Source of the DNA: an uncultured Armatimonadota bacterium | GTDB lineage: Bacteria; Armatimonadota; Fimbriimonadia; Fimbriimonadales; Fimbriimonadaceae | DNA: 64,000 nt | Assembly (NCBI GenBank): GCA_903927025.1 | Contig: CAIYLG010000053.1 | Coordinates: 1-64,000 of the forward strand | Direction of reading: 5' to 3' | In this document: in pieces, positions 1 to 7,855 of the stretch | How the letters are laid out: every line of letters begins with the position of its first letter | Position numbering within the stretch: position 1 is the stretch's first letter | Translations under genes and position numbers: made by a program | Notes under the pieces: model-generated | What the model saw: only the letters and a program-made list of their open reading frames with translations | Databases searched by the model: none | Told to the model about the DNA's origin: nothing

Positions 1-86
1 ACTGACGCTATCGCGCCGCCAGCTTCGATTTCCTTCAACACCTTCAGGATCTCGTCCTCGGTGTAGCGCTTGCCAGTTTTCTTCAT
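1..86 (-). CDS. IS3-type transposase OrfA, N-terminal fragment cut by window edge
   Basis: The first 28 codons are visible, starting ATG at 86 and reading MKKTGKRYTEDEILKVLKEI and onward. This is the opening of the helix-turn-helix DNA-binding subunit (HTH_Tnp_1, OrfA) of IS3-family transposases, which begin in the same way with a basic stretch and then YTxEqIxxxLkE. The rest, and the expected overlapping OrfB integrase, lie outside the window. Family recognition rests on this short stretch only. Confidence 0.7.
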   Translation of the reverse strand, partial: MKKTGKRYTEDEILKVLKEIEAGGAIAS

Positions 87-122
87 GTGATTCCAGACGG
101 ATTTCACACTTCAAGTGGGTCA
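1..122 (-). mobile_element. End of an IS3-type insertion sequence
   Basis: The window opens inside an insertion sequence read on the minus strand. A transposase start codon lies at 84-86. Beyond it, the minus strand runs about 36 bases to a likely terminus beginning TGACCCACTTG at 122, with the TG...CA end polarity usual for IS3-family elements. From 123 the plus strand reads straight into Rhs-type coding sequence, so 122/123 is the probable insertion junction. The other end lies off the left edge, so the inverted repeat partner and target duplication cannot be seen. The exact terminus is inferred. Confidence 0.6.
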
Positions 123-1315
123 AACTACGGGGGACATGTCACGGTCTACACGATGGGTTACGACAACATGTTGCGGCTGAAATACCACGTCGGAACCGCG
201 ACTTACAATACTTACACCTATGACGCAGCCGGGCTGAAGCGATTCGAAGACGGCCCAGCAAGCCGAATCACGATTATCTGGGATGGAAGCAACTACCTGG
301 GAACGAAGAGCTAATGGGAACGATTTACTACTACTCGGTTAATGCAGAAATTGTCGGAGAGCACGCGTTAGGCAATTCAAGGGCAGATTACGTTACAGAC
401 GCACTTGGAAGTGTAGTTCTCACATTGGCTCAGGACATGTCTGTGCAGGCTACTGCCAGATATAAACCCTTTGGGTCAACTCTAGTCTCCTCCGGGCAAC
501 CTCTCATCTTTGGGTGGGTTGGGGCCAATGGATATCGCAAAACGTCTCTGCCACACTGTGATTACTATGTTCGTGCCAGAACTTTCGCAACAACATCCGG
601 GCGGTGGACAACAGTTGATCCGCTATGGCCGAGGCAAAAAAGCTACAGGTACGTGTCAAATTCGCCTGTTTCATACATTGATCCACTCGGGCTCCAATGG
701 CCAATTATTTTTCAGTCACCTCCAATCATCTTTCAATCTCCACCAACGATCGTTGAGTTTCCTCCGGTTGAATTGCCGCAAGTGCCTGCTCCGCCTGATA
801 TTTCTTCTCCGCCGAACTGGTTCCCAAATCCCACAAATTCCCAGAACTGTCCAAATACGCCTAACCCCGTGTGGCCAGATGTCGGATTTCCGTGGGAGAA
901 CGTGCCGCTCTTCCCAACGCAGCCAGTAGGTCAGCATCTTCCGCCGAACGGTCCGCCGCCTCCTGGGTTTAGGCGCCATGATCCCGGTGAGCCTTACTGC
1001 AAAGACCTTGCCGACAAGTACCACAAAGTCTGTCCGTATAACCGTCTTGGTGGTTCGTCTTATGAAAAGTGCCAGGAATCAGACTGGATAATCTCACTAA
1101 TGCTAAAGACCATAGCTTGGTGTGAATGCGCTCAATTGCGAGACGAATACAACAGGCAGTGCGCACCGTTTGGTCCGCCGGATCCTGGTCACTACCAGCA
1201 AACTATCGATGCGGCGACTCAATGCGCAAACTGTCTTTCTATCATCAATGATCGACCGTCACCCCCGCCAGAAGATGGTCCACCATGTACTGGCTGGCAG
1301 TGCATAGAAGCTTAA
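123..1315 (+). pseudogene. Rhs repeat protein, 5' part lost to IS insertion, internal frameshift
   Basis: Bases 123-314 encode Rhs-type sequence (TYTYDAAGLKRFEDG, then WDGSNYLG) ending at a stop at 312-314. The reading continues one frame over from 314 (YYYSVNAEIVGEH, YVTDALGSV, ARYKPFG, YYVRARTF, VSYIDPLGL), which is the classic Rhs core ending in DPLGL. The two halves belong to one ancestral reading frame, so a one-base frameshift lies near 300-314. The apparent GTG start at 87 is inside the IS and is an artefact. After DPLGL the variable C-terminal tip is proline-rich and then cysteine-rich, with about eleven Cys in roughly 200 residues, and matches no toxin fold I recognise. Rhs proteins are large secreted or surface polymorphic toxins, but this copy has lost its N-terminal delivery part and is probably a remnant. 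Confidence 0.75.
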
Positions 1316-1797
1316 TGAGTGAAATCAATTTGAGGGAGAAAATTCTGCTGATAGCCAAGAGACTTCCGGTACCGTACGATTGGCAACTTGAGCGGCGCCG
1401 ACAGGCTGATTACCCTTCTCACATAGAGCTGGGTCAATTGCTCCAAACTTCGCCGGAACAAGTCGAGTCATTTGGCGCAGATGTTATTGTTTGCGCGGAA
1501 AGAGAGGAAATGCCACAGGTTTTGGTGCGATATATGATGCGTTGCACCATGCCAGAACTACACCTTAGGTCCAGCGACATTCATACGGATTATCTAATAA
1601 GGGCATGCACGTACGATGGCCGTATTCCCAAGGGAGACTTTCTTAGACTTTTCGGGGAGTGTCCAGTCGATCAAATGTTGTTGCTATCCAAATGCTTGCA
1701 CCTCATAGGTGAACGATACGCAAACAAGTACAGTCCTGCAATCGATGACTGTTTGGTTTCATTCTGGTCTCAGTTTCAGAACTTATGCGGAGGGTAG
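1315..1797 (+). CDS. Unrecognised 160-residue protein, possible immunity partner of the Rhs tip
   Basis: The start is chosen at ATG 1315, which shares bases with the Rhs stop (TAATG), so translation is probably coupled. An upstream in-frame start at 1285 would overlap the Rhs gene by 31 bases and is less likely. The product (MSEINLREKILLIAKRLPVP...) is a soluble, helix-rich protein with no signal peptide or membrane segment and no motif I can name. A small soluble protein directly behind a variable Rhs tip is the usual place for a cognate immunity gene. The immunity role is inferred from position only, and the upstream Rhs gene is broken. Confidence 0.6.
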   Translation: MSEINLREKILLIAKRLPVPYDWQLERRRQADYPSHIELGQLLQTSPEQVESFGADVIVCAEREEMPQVLVRYMMRCTMPELHLRSSDIHTDYLIRACTYDGRIPKGDFLRLFGECPVDQMLLLSKCLHLIGERYANKYSPAIDDCLVSFWSQFQNLCGG

Positions 1798-1895
1798 TTA
1801 TCAAGTAATTCCACAGATTGCACAGCGCACAATTCTCGTACCGAACCTGATTGGCCAGCCATAGAGAAAGAACGTTTGCACAGAGAAGTACGGCA

Positions 1896-2798
1896 GTGAC
1901 TGATAAAATCTATAAGCGTCAGTTTGACCCAACATCTGAGCTCCTCCTGAAGGTTGGACTCGTCGTTCTCGCTTTTGTCGCACTCGCATTGGGTGACATG
2001 GTCTTCATCGTGCCGTCTTCTGGCTGGGGGCCCGTCGCATCGAATTTCGTACCTTCAGGAGTTTTCCTGGTTGCTCTCTGCTTAGCTGGCCTGATGTTTC
2101 TCAAACAGCATCGCAGCGAGAGACTTGAAGCCGATGGATCTAAATTCAACTATTACCGATGGACCGGCCGGGCAACGGGAACCTTCGATTTAAAGGAAAT
2201 TTCTGGAATCAAATTCCGAATCTCAATTCTCGGGCGCCGATCTTGGGAGTTGGCGCTTCCGGATCGGACCGTCAAAATCCCAACTGCCCTGTTTAGTGCC
2301 AAAGAGTCAGCCGTGAGTCTGTTCATGCCTGATCGCCCGAATGCTGGCGATTTAGACGGTGATTACGTATGGCAGGACAGATTTCACAAGAAGTACGGCG
2401 CAGTTCTCACGTCAGTGGCCACATTCATCCTTGCTATGTCCTTCACCTATCCACCCTTGACAAAGAGCGTTGTAAACCTGGCAGAGAGAGCGTGCATTGT
2501 CCTTGGATTCTTCGTATTGGGCTTCATTGGGCTCCGAGCCGCTGGAACGATGACCTTTGAGCGCGTGGAAGTGCTTTCCGGCACTTACTCGTATTTCGAT
2601 TGGAAGGGTTCTCTCGTCCGGGAGTTCACGATTGAGGATGTCTTGAAGGTCGAACCATCTAGCAGCGGGATTAACCCGTGGGAAGTCTGGACGCTTTACT
2701 TTTCAGATGGCAAGATTCGGTTCAGTGAAATGCTTGGCGTGAAGGCAGTCGTCGATGATATCCAGCGACAAGTTGAGGCAAGAGCAACCTCAGTCTGA
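1896..2798 (+). CDS. Unrecognised membrane protein with two transmembrane pairs
   Basis: About 300 residues from a GTG at 1896 (VTDKIYKRQFD); a TTG at 1851 would add 15 residues. Residues about 15-75 hold two hydrophobic segments (LLLKVGLVVLAFVALALG and a second around VPSGVFLVALCLAGLMFL). A hydrophilic beta-rich stretch follows, then another membrane pair near the middle (LTSVATFILAMSFT and ACIVLGFFVLGFIGL), and a second soluble stretch closes the protein. The two soluble parts look alike in layout: FNYYRWTGRATGTFDLKEI against YSYFDWKGSLVREFTIEDV. The protein therefore looks like an internal duplication of (two membrane helices + PH-like domain). That PH-like reading is an inference. Function unknown. 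Confidence 0.65.
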   Translation: MTDKIYKRQFDPTSELLLKVGLVVLAFVALALGDMVFIVPSSGWGPVASNFVPSGVFLVALCLAGLMFLKQHRSERLEADGSKFNYYRWTGRATGTFDLKEISGIKFRISILGRRSWELALPDRTVKIPTALFSAKESAVSLFMPDRPNAGDLDGDYVWQDRFHKKYGAVLTSVATFILAMSFTYPPLTKSVVNLAERACIVLGFFVLGFIGLRAAGTMTFERVEVLSGTYSYFDWKGSLVREFTIEDVLKVEPSSSGINPWEVWTLYFSDGKIRFSEMLGVKAVVDDIQRQVEARATSV

Positions 2799-2828
2799 GG
2801 AATCCTGACAGTGAAGTTGGATACCACA

Positions 2829-3088
2829 ATGAATTCACATATCAAGAGAGTCCTTGGATGGCTTCTCGTTCTGCTGTGCGTCGTCGGTGTTTACGGATTC
2901 ATAGCCGACTACCAGTTCATCGTCGGACATATTCATACGATATAAGGGATCCAGACCATCCCGGGCACCTGATCGAAGGGGGGCCGTCGAGAGAGCGACT
3001 GCTGTTTGAGTACGCTGCCGTGCTGATCAGCTTCGTCTTCTCCATGAAGCGGCTCATAGCGATTGTTCGGAAATGGCCTCAAAGATAG
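2829..3088 (+). pseudogene. Small two-helix membrane protein, apparently frameshifted
   Basis: ATG 2829 opens a 38-codon frame (MNSHIKRVLGWLLVLLCVVG...) with a clear membrane helix that stops at 2943-2945. One frame over, the sequence continues as a plausible protein (RDPDHPGHLIEGGPSRERL followed by a second helix LLFEYAAVLISFVFSMKRL) to the stop at 3086-3088. Joined, they give a two-helix protein of about 87 residues. The longer frame on its own starts in arginine-rich, unlikely sequence. Either a one-base frameshift has broken the gene or the read has an error. It sits directly behind the preceding membrane gene and before a strong terminator. Confidence 0.45.
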
Positions 3089-3115
3089 CGAATGCATAAC
3101 CCGCAGCCAAGAACA

Positions 3116-3151
3116 AAAAGAGGCACCCCAACTGGCTGGGGTGCCTCTTTT
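3116..3151. terminator. Bidirectional intrinsic terminator
   Basis: A perfect 14-bp stem (AAAAGAGGCACCCC at 3116-3129 and its complement at 3138-3151) with an 8-base loop, flanked by A- and T-runs, serves both strands. It ends the plus-strand genes to the left and the minus-strand YHS gene whose stop is at 3177. Confidence 0.92.
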
Positions 3152-3176
3152 ATCGAGATCGGCAAAAGCCCGAAAC

Positions 3177-3755
3177 TTACTGCTTCGGAGCGTCCATCGC
3201 GGCCGGCTTCTTGATCTGATCGGCGGGGGCTTTGGAGGCGAGCGTGTTGTCGGCTTTCAGCTTGGCGAGGCAGTTGCCGCAGCAGGTGTAGAACCGGGTG
3301 CCGCTGATATCCACGAATCCGCCGGCGGAGGCGTAGTTCTTGATCGGGTGACCAGCAACCGAGCAGAAGAGGACTTCTTTGGCAGGGGCTTTGGTGAACT
3401 TTGCTGGAGTCATGTCAAACGTCTTCTTCTCCTCTGGAGTGGCGAAGAAGTAGCGAATGCCCTTGTAGTCGGTCGAAGCCTTGGCCGCTTTCTCGGTGAT
3501 TCGTGCGTTGGAGATTGGGTCGAAAAGGAACTCTCCGAAAGTCTTGCCTTTGAGAGCCGTTCCCTTAAGCGCCTTCGCTGGATCTTTCTTGAACTCTTCG
3601 GGGCAGCCTGCGCAGCAGGTGACGAATCGGGTGCCCGCGTAGTCGATCGTGCCAGCAGACATGGAGACTTCCTCTCCCGTCATCGGGCATACGAGCGGGG
3701 CGAGCTTCGTCTGCGGCTGCAGCATTGCGAATCCTAAGGCGAGTGTGATTACCAT
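3177..3755 (-). CDS. Exported protein with three YHS-type metal-binding modules
   Basis: 192 residues with a short N-terminal hydrophobic signal (MVITLALGFAMLQ). Three similar modules follow. The first, at about 23-60, has CPMTGEEV and later TRFVTCCAGCPEEFKKDP. The second, at about 77-115, keeps the framework (DPISNARI, YKGIRYFFATPEEKKTF) but has no cysteines. The third, at about 130-170, has CSVAGHPI and TRFYTCCGNCLAKL. YHS/TRASH-like modules with C..G and CCxxC bind heavy-metal ions, so the first and last modules probably bind metal and the middle one is degenerate. This is the last gene of the minus-strand run and sits 48 bases after uppS. Confidence 0.85.
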   Translation of the reverse strand: MVITLALGFAMLQPQTKLAPLVCPMTGEEVSMSAGTIDYAGTRFVTCCAGCPEEFKKDPAKALKGTALKGKTFGEFLFDPISNARITEKAAKASTDYKGIRYFFATPEEKKTFDMTPAKFTKAPAKEVLFCSVAGHPIKNYASAGGFVDISGTRFYTCCGNCLAKLKADNTLASKAPADQIKKPAAMDAPKQ

Positions 3756-3803
3756 GGTGATTTGATTCCTCTCAGTTACTATACGTCAATCGCCGGTGGT
3801 CAA

Positions 3804-4601
3804 CTATTCAACCACGGCGCCAAACTTTCGGGTCCTCTTTTGGAATGTCGCGACGGCTTCCAAAAGTTCCTTCTTTGAAAACTCTGGCCAAGGAACGTCT
3901 GTCACAAAGAGTTCACAGTAGGCCGACTGCCAGATTAAAAAGTTGCTCCACCGCATCTCGCCGGCAGTTCGCACCATGAGATCAGGTTCTGGATGAGTTG
4001 GGTTGTAGAGGTGTTGGCCAACCATCTCTTCTGTTACCGATTCGGCAGGAACTCCGGAATTGATAATCGCCTTAATCGCGTCAACGAGTTCCGCACGTCC
4101 GCCGTAGTTGATGGCAAGGGTGAAGGTAATGCCTGTGTTATTCTTGGTTGTCTCTATCCCATGAAGCAATGCCTTTCGAAGACCTTCGGGAACATGGTCG
4201 ATTCGGCCAGCAACGCATATGCGGACATTGTTCTGGTGCATAGCCCGCAGCTCGTCTTTCGCGGCGGTCTCAATCAGCTTCATCAACCCAGCGACCTCAT
4301 CTTCCGGACGTCGCCAGTTCTCCGCCGAGAATGCGTAAACCGTGAGGTACTTGACTCCGAGTTCGCTTGCGTTCAGCAGTGCGGACCGAAGGGTGCGATA
4401 GCCTTCGCGGTGACCCAAAAGGCGCGCAAACCCCTTTCCTTTGGCCCACCGACCGTTCCCGTCCATGATGATGGCAACGTGGTGGGGAAGGGCATTAAGG
4501 TCAATCCCCTTTGCCACTGCTTCCTTCTGGATAGAAGTCAATTTGGCAGGTGAAGAAGCATGAGATTCCTCGGCATTTTGGCTGGGGGATGGATTTCTCA
4601 T
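3804..4601 (-). CDS. uppS: Isoprenyl transferase (undecaprenyl diphosphate synthase)
   Basis: Builds the C55 lipid carrier for peptidoglycan and wall polymers by adding isopentenyl diphosphate units to farnesyl diphosphate at the cytoplasmic face of the membrane. The signature HVAIIMDGNGRWA places the catalytic Asp at about residue 47. The distal motifs RTAGEMRWSNFLIWQ and WPEF are also present. At 265 residues it carries about 25 extra N-terminal residues compared with the family, so a later start is possible. It sits in the usual place after frr, though the common partner cdsA is absent. Confidence 0.95.
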   Translation of the reverse strand: MRNPSPSQNAEESHASSPAKLTSIQKEAVAKGIDLNALPHHVAIIMDGNGRWAKGKGFARLLGHREGYRTLRSALLNASELGVKYLTVYAFSAENWRRPEDEVAGLMKLIETAAKDELRAMHQNNVRICVAGRIDHVPEGLRKALLHGIETTKNNTGITFTLAINYGGRAELVDAIKAIINSGVPAESVTEEMVGQHLYNPTHPEPDLMVRTAGEMRWSNFLIWQSAYCELFVTDVPWPEFSKKELLEAVATFQKRTRKFGAVVE

Positions 4602-4659
4602 GCTTCTATCGTTCGGACGCCACTTTCACGGCGTTTCTTCAATCAATGAACGGTTCGTT

Positions 4660-5220
4660 CTAGACGACCATCAATTCGGCTTCTTTCTTCTTCCCGAGGT
4701 CATCTGCCTGACCGACAAATTGATCGGTGAGCTTTTGAATCTTGGCTTCCTGCCCTTTCACTTCGTCTTCAGTGATCTCTTTCTTCTTCTCGAGAGCTTT
4801 AAGCTGCTCAATGCCATCTCTTCGAACGTTTCGGATGGAAATTCGACCTTGCTCGGTTCGCGCATGAACCTGCTTCACCATATCTTTTCGGCGATCTTCC
4901 GTCATCTGAGGGAAGGTCAGGCGAATGCCAGTTCCATCGTTCACGGGGTTGATGCCGAGGTCGCTCTTCATGATCGCTCGCTCGATCGTGACCACCATCG
5001 ACTTCTCGTATGGCTGAATCAGAAGCTGGCGCGGTTCTGGAATGCTGATATTCGCAATTTGGCTGATCGGCGTTTCGGTGCCGTAGTAGTCCACATGGAC
5101 TCGCTCAAGGACAGCGGGAGAAGCCCGTCCTGTTCGATAAGTGGAGAAGTCGTGCCTCATCGCATCTACCGCGGCCTGCATGCGGTGCTCTGTGTCTTTG
5201 ATAACGTCTTGAACTGCCAT
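4660..5220 (-). CDS. frr: Ribosome recycling factor
   Basis: 186 residues, the normal length. With EF-G it splits the post-termination ribosome. Family features are clear: the long three-helix bundle with HDFSTYRTGRASPAVLERV near residue 25, YYGTETPISQIANISIPEPR, and the C-terminal helix rich in Lys and Glu. The start codon lies 2 bases after the pyrH stop and its GGAGGAG ribosome binding site lies inside the 3' end of pyrH, so the two are translationally linked. Confidence 0.97.
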   Translation of the reverse strand: MAVQDVIKDTEHRMQAAVDAMRHDFSTYRTGRASPAVLERVHVDYYGTETPISQIANISIPEPRQLLIQPYEKSMVVTIERAIMKSDLGINPVNDGTGIRLTFPQMTEDRRKDMVKQVHARTEQGRISIRNVRRDGIEQLKALEKKKEITEDEVKGQEAKIQKLTDQFVGQADDLGKKKEAELMVV

Positions 5221-5222
5221 TG

Positions 5223-5951
5223 TTATTCTCCTCCTACGAGAGTGCCGGATGTTCCACCAGTGGAGGCATCCACCAGGCTTCCCGGTTGATTGAAATCTAA
5301 AACGATAATCGGAAGCTTATGTTCCCGGCACATGGTAAAAGCGGTTTGATCCATGACTCCGAGACGCTGTTCGATTGCTTCGCTGTACTCAAGGGTGTCA
5401 TACCGGACTGCGTCTGGGTTCTTCTTGGGATCCTTGTTGTAAATCCCGTCGACCTTGGTTGCCTTGATGAGAACTTCAGCGTTGATTTCGAGGCCCCTGA
5501 GTACCGCAGCCGTATCTGTTGTGAAGTAGGGATTTCCGGTTCCTGCGGCAAAAACTACCGCACGACCCTTTTCAAGATGGCGTACGGCACGGCGGCGGAT
5601 GAAGGGTTCGGCGACTTGAGCCACATTGACGGCACTCTGCACACGAGTCTCAACTCCTGCGTTTTCAAGCGCAGATTGGAGTGCAAGCGCATTCATCAGA
5701 GTGCCAAGCATTCCCATTTGATCGGCAACCGTTCGGTCGATTGCCCCTTCAACAGAAAAGGTTTCGCCTCGAACAAAATTTCCACCGCCGACGACAATCG
5801 CGACCGCTACGCCAGATTGGCATACGGCCGCGATTTCGTGGGCGATGTATTTGAGGATGACAGGATCGAGACCACTATCGAATGAGCCGGCAAGCGCCTC
5901 ACCGCTGAGTTTGATCAGGACGCGCTTAAAGGCTTTTCGTTCGATATTCAT
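5223..5951 (-). CDS. pyrH: UMP kinase
   Basis: 242 residues, an amino-acid-kinase fold enzyme that phosphorylates UMP to UDP in pyrimidine nucleotide synthesis. Visible motifs are KLSGEALAG at the N-terminus, the glycine-rich IVVGGGNFVRG, VFAAGTGNPYFTTDTAA, and KATKVDGIYNKDPKK. This is the bacterial hexameric type. It lies between tsf and frr in the conserved order of the translation cluster. Confidence 0.97.
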   Translation of the reverse strand: MNIERKAFKRVLIKLSGEALAGSFDSGLDPVILKYIAHEIAAVCQSGVAVAIVVGGGNFVRGETFSVEGAIDRTVADQMGMLGTLMNALALQSALENAGVETRVQSAVNVAQVAEPFIRRRAVRHLEKGRAVVFAAGTGNPYFTTDTAAVLRGLEINAEVLIKATKVDGIYNKDPKKNPDAVRYDTLEYSEAIEQRLGVMDQTAFTMCREHKLPIIVLDFNQPGSLVDASTGGTSGTLVGGE

Positions 5952-5987
5952 TGCTCCTCAAATACAGGTTTACCGCAGACAGGACTC

Positions 5988-6794
5988 TTAAGAGCCCTGT
6001 CCGACTGCGAGATAAGTGAACGACGTGACAGCGGTGCCCTTAGCTTCTTCAGCAAGGTACTGCGAAACGCTCTTGCTGGGATCCAGATAGAACGGCTGCT
6101 CCAAAAGAACAGCACGCTTAATGAATTCCTTATTCACGCGACCGGTTGCGATGTTTCTCGCCAGCTTCTCATCCTTGCCCTCGTTGACAGCTCGCTGAGT
6201 CTCGATTTCGATCTCTGCATTGAGCTTCTCCTGGGACAGGTCTTCCTTCTTGAGCACGTCAGGTGGGAAGGCAACGATCTGAATCGCGACCTTTCTGACG
6301 GCCTCGCTGGAAGGACCTTCGCTTACAACGATGGAACCCTTGGTTCGGTCGTGGTGAACGTAAGTTGAGATAGGCGTGGCAGACGTGATGCGCACGTGCT
6401 GAGTCACCTTAATGTTCTCACGAATCTTGGCGACAGCCCCATCCGTGATCTCTTTCAGCTTCTCGACGTCAACCGTCTCACTGTCCCGCACGAGTTCGGC
6501 GATCTCTTGAACGAGAGCAACGAAATCATCGTTTCGGGCAACAAAGTCTGTCTCGCACTCTACGACGACTCCAGCAACCACTGTGGAATCTGCATTTGCA
6601 GCTACCGCGACCACGCCGGCGGCTGTGGTGCGGTCAGTTCGCTTTGCCGCGGCGGCCTTACCCTTCTCTCGAAGAATGCTCTTCGCCTTTTCAAAGTCAC
6701 CATCAGCCTCGTCGAGGGCAGCTTTGCACTCCATCATGGGTGCGTCTGTCTCTTCGCGAAGCTTTTTAACGTCCTGCGCTGAGTAATTTGCCAT
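5988..6794 (-). CDS. tsf: Elongation factor Ts
   Basis: 268 residues. Exchanges GDP for GTP on EF-Tu. The N-terminal UBA-like domain and the hallmark TDAPMMECKAALDEADGDF are present, followed by ETDFVARND at about residue 80 and the C-terminal QPFYLDPSKSVSQYL. It is preceded by AGGAGA 8 bases before the start and by a large hairpin in the gap from rpsB, so its output may be tuned separately from S2. Confidence 0.97.
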   Translation of the reverse strand: MANYSAQDVKKLREETDAPMMECKAALDEADGDFEKAKSILREKGKAAAAKRTDRTTAAGVVAVAANADSTVVAGVVVECETDFVARNDDFVALVQEIAELVRDSETVDVEKLKEITDGAVAKIRENIKVTQHVRITSATPISTYVHHDRTKGSIVVSEGPSSEAVRKVAIQIVAFPPDVLKKEDLSQEKLNAEIEIETQRAVNEGKDEKLARNIATGRVNKEFIKRAVLLEQPFYLDPSKSVSQYLAEEAKGTAVTSFTYLAVGQGS

Positions 6795-6824
6795 GTTTCT
6801 TTCTCCTAAAAAATCGTTTCTCTT

Positions 6825-6887
6825 GGCACGGCCCCAGAAGGGACCGCCCTCTTGGGGTTTCCCTTCCAGGTTGGTAAGGGCCGTGCC
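6825..6887 (-). promoter_or_regulatory. Large hairpin with alternative inner stems between rpsB and tsf
   Basis: The outer stem pairs 6825-6834 with 6878-6887 (10 bp, all Watson-Crick). Two inner pairings compete: 6837-6843 with 6860-6866 (7 bp), or CCCC-led arms at about 6832-6842 and 6847-6857. In the minus-strand transcript the stem is followed about ten bases later by a run of six T, then the tsf ribosome binding site. It could act as an attenuator or as a binding site for S2 or EF-Ts. The role is inferred; the pairing is seen. Confidence 0.6.
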
Positions 6888-6893
6888 CCTAGA

Positions 6894-7703
6894 TCATTCC
6901 TCTTCGGCGCCAAATGCGCGAAGCAGTTCTGCGTCGAGCGGTGTTGCCGCATAGTCGAGAGCAGACTCGGCTTCTAGAGGATCGGTGCCTTCGGCAACCG
7001 TACCTTCGGTAACAGCATCGCTGAGCGGGCGAGCTTCAAGGATGACGTCACTGACCTTCTGCGTCACGAGTCGAATCGCTCGGATGGCGTCGTCGTTGCC
7101 AGGAATCACGACATCGGCAAGATCAGGATCACAGTTCGTGTCCACAATGGCGACGATGGGGATACCAAGCTTCTTGGCTTCCTTTACCGCAATCGATTCT
7201 TTGTTTAGGTCAACGATGAACATGATGGTTGGGGCAGCCGCCATGTTTCTAATTCCGCCAAGGAACTTTTGCAGCTCATCTCGCTCTTCGCGTCGCTTGA
7301 GCGCTTCCTTCTTCGGCAATCGATCGAAGTAGCCTTCGGCTTCCATTCGGTCGAGTTCTTTAAGACGACCGACTCGACCCTGAATTGTCTTCCAGTTCGT
7401 GAGGGTTCCGCCGAGCCATCGCTCGCTGATGAAGTACTGTCCGCTTCGCTCGGCAGCCTCTTTAACGGCAGCCTGAGCCTGCTTCTTCGTACCAACGAAG
7501 AGGACGGTTCCGCCATCTTCGACGACCTTCTTGACGTAGTTGAGGGCGTCTTCGAACAGCTTAATCGTCTGATGAAGATCGATGATGTAGATTCCGTTTC
7601 GAGCGCCGTAAATGTAGCGCTTCATCTTCGGATTCCAACGTCGCGTCTGGTGACCAAAATGGACACCGGATTCAAGAAGCTCTTTCATGCTGAGCTGAGC
7701 CAT
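6894..7703 (-). CDS. rpsB: 30S ribosomal protein S2
   Basis: The start is placed at ATG 7703 ([20 protein letters not shown]), which has GGAGG 7 bases upstream; a longer frame to 7754 has no family support. About 269 residues. S2 signatures are [45 protein letters not shown], and [12 protein letters not shown] near residue 150. The C-terminal acidic tail is typical. It is the first gene of the rpsB-tsf-pyrH-frr-uppS run. Confidence 0.97.
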   Translation of the reverse strand: MAQLSMKELLESGVHFGHQTRRWNPKMKRYIYGARNGIYIIDLHQTIKLFEDALNYVKKVVEDGGTVLFVGTKKQAQAAVKEAAERSGQYFISERWLGGTLTNWKTIQGRVGRLKELDRMEAEGYFDRLPKKEALKRREERDELQKFLGGIRNMAAAPTIMFIVDLNKESIAVKEAKKLGIPIVAIVDTNCDPDLADVVIPGNDDAIRAIRLVTQKVSDVILEARPLSDAVTEGTVAEGTDPLEAESALDYAATPLDAELLRAFGAEEE

Positions 7704-7816
7704 ATTCTTCCTCCAGGTTTTTCCTCCGAGGCGGTTTGATTTTTGCGCTGACACCCCACGATTTCTCGGGGACCCGGTCGCGCAACCGCACTCGTGTGAG
7801 ATGGGTAGCGACGGGG

Positions 7817-7845
7817 AGTATACCTCGCCGAACTTATCGAGTCAG
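7817..7845 (-). promoter_or_regulatory. Probable sigma-70-type promoter of the rpsB run
   Basis: On the minus strand CTGACT (7840-7845) is followed after 17 bases by TATACT (7817-7822), 4 of 6 and 5 of 6 matches to consensus. Transcription would begin near 7810, leaving a leader of about 100 bases before rpsB. Confidence 0.55.
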
Positions 7846-7855
7846 CTTTACCCAA

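Noticed and set aside
87-314. GTG-started 75-residue protein at 87
   Set aside because: The first twelve codons come from the IS end, so it is the truncated Rhs body and not a separate gene.
3063-3737. 224-codon plus-strand frame opposite the YHS gene
   Set aside because: It is the antisense shadow of a gene with clear metal-binding motifs and would read through the bidirectional terminator.
4600-5289. 229-codon plus-strand frame opposite frr
   Set aside because: Antisense to a well-recognised housekeeping gene, with no domain of its own.
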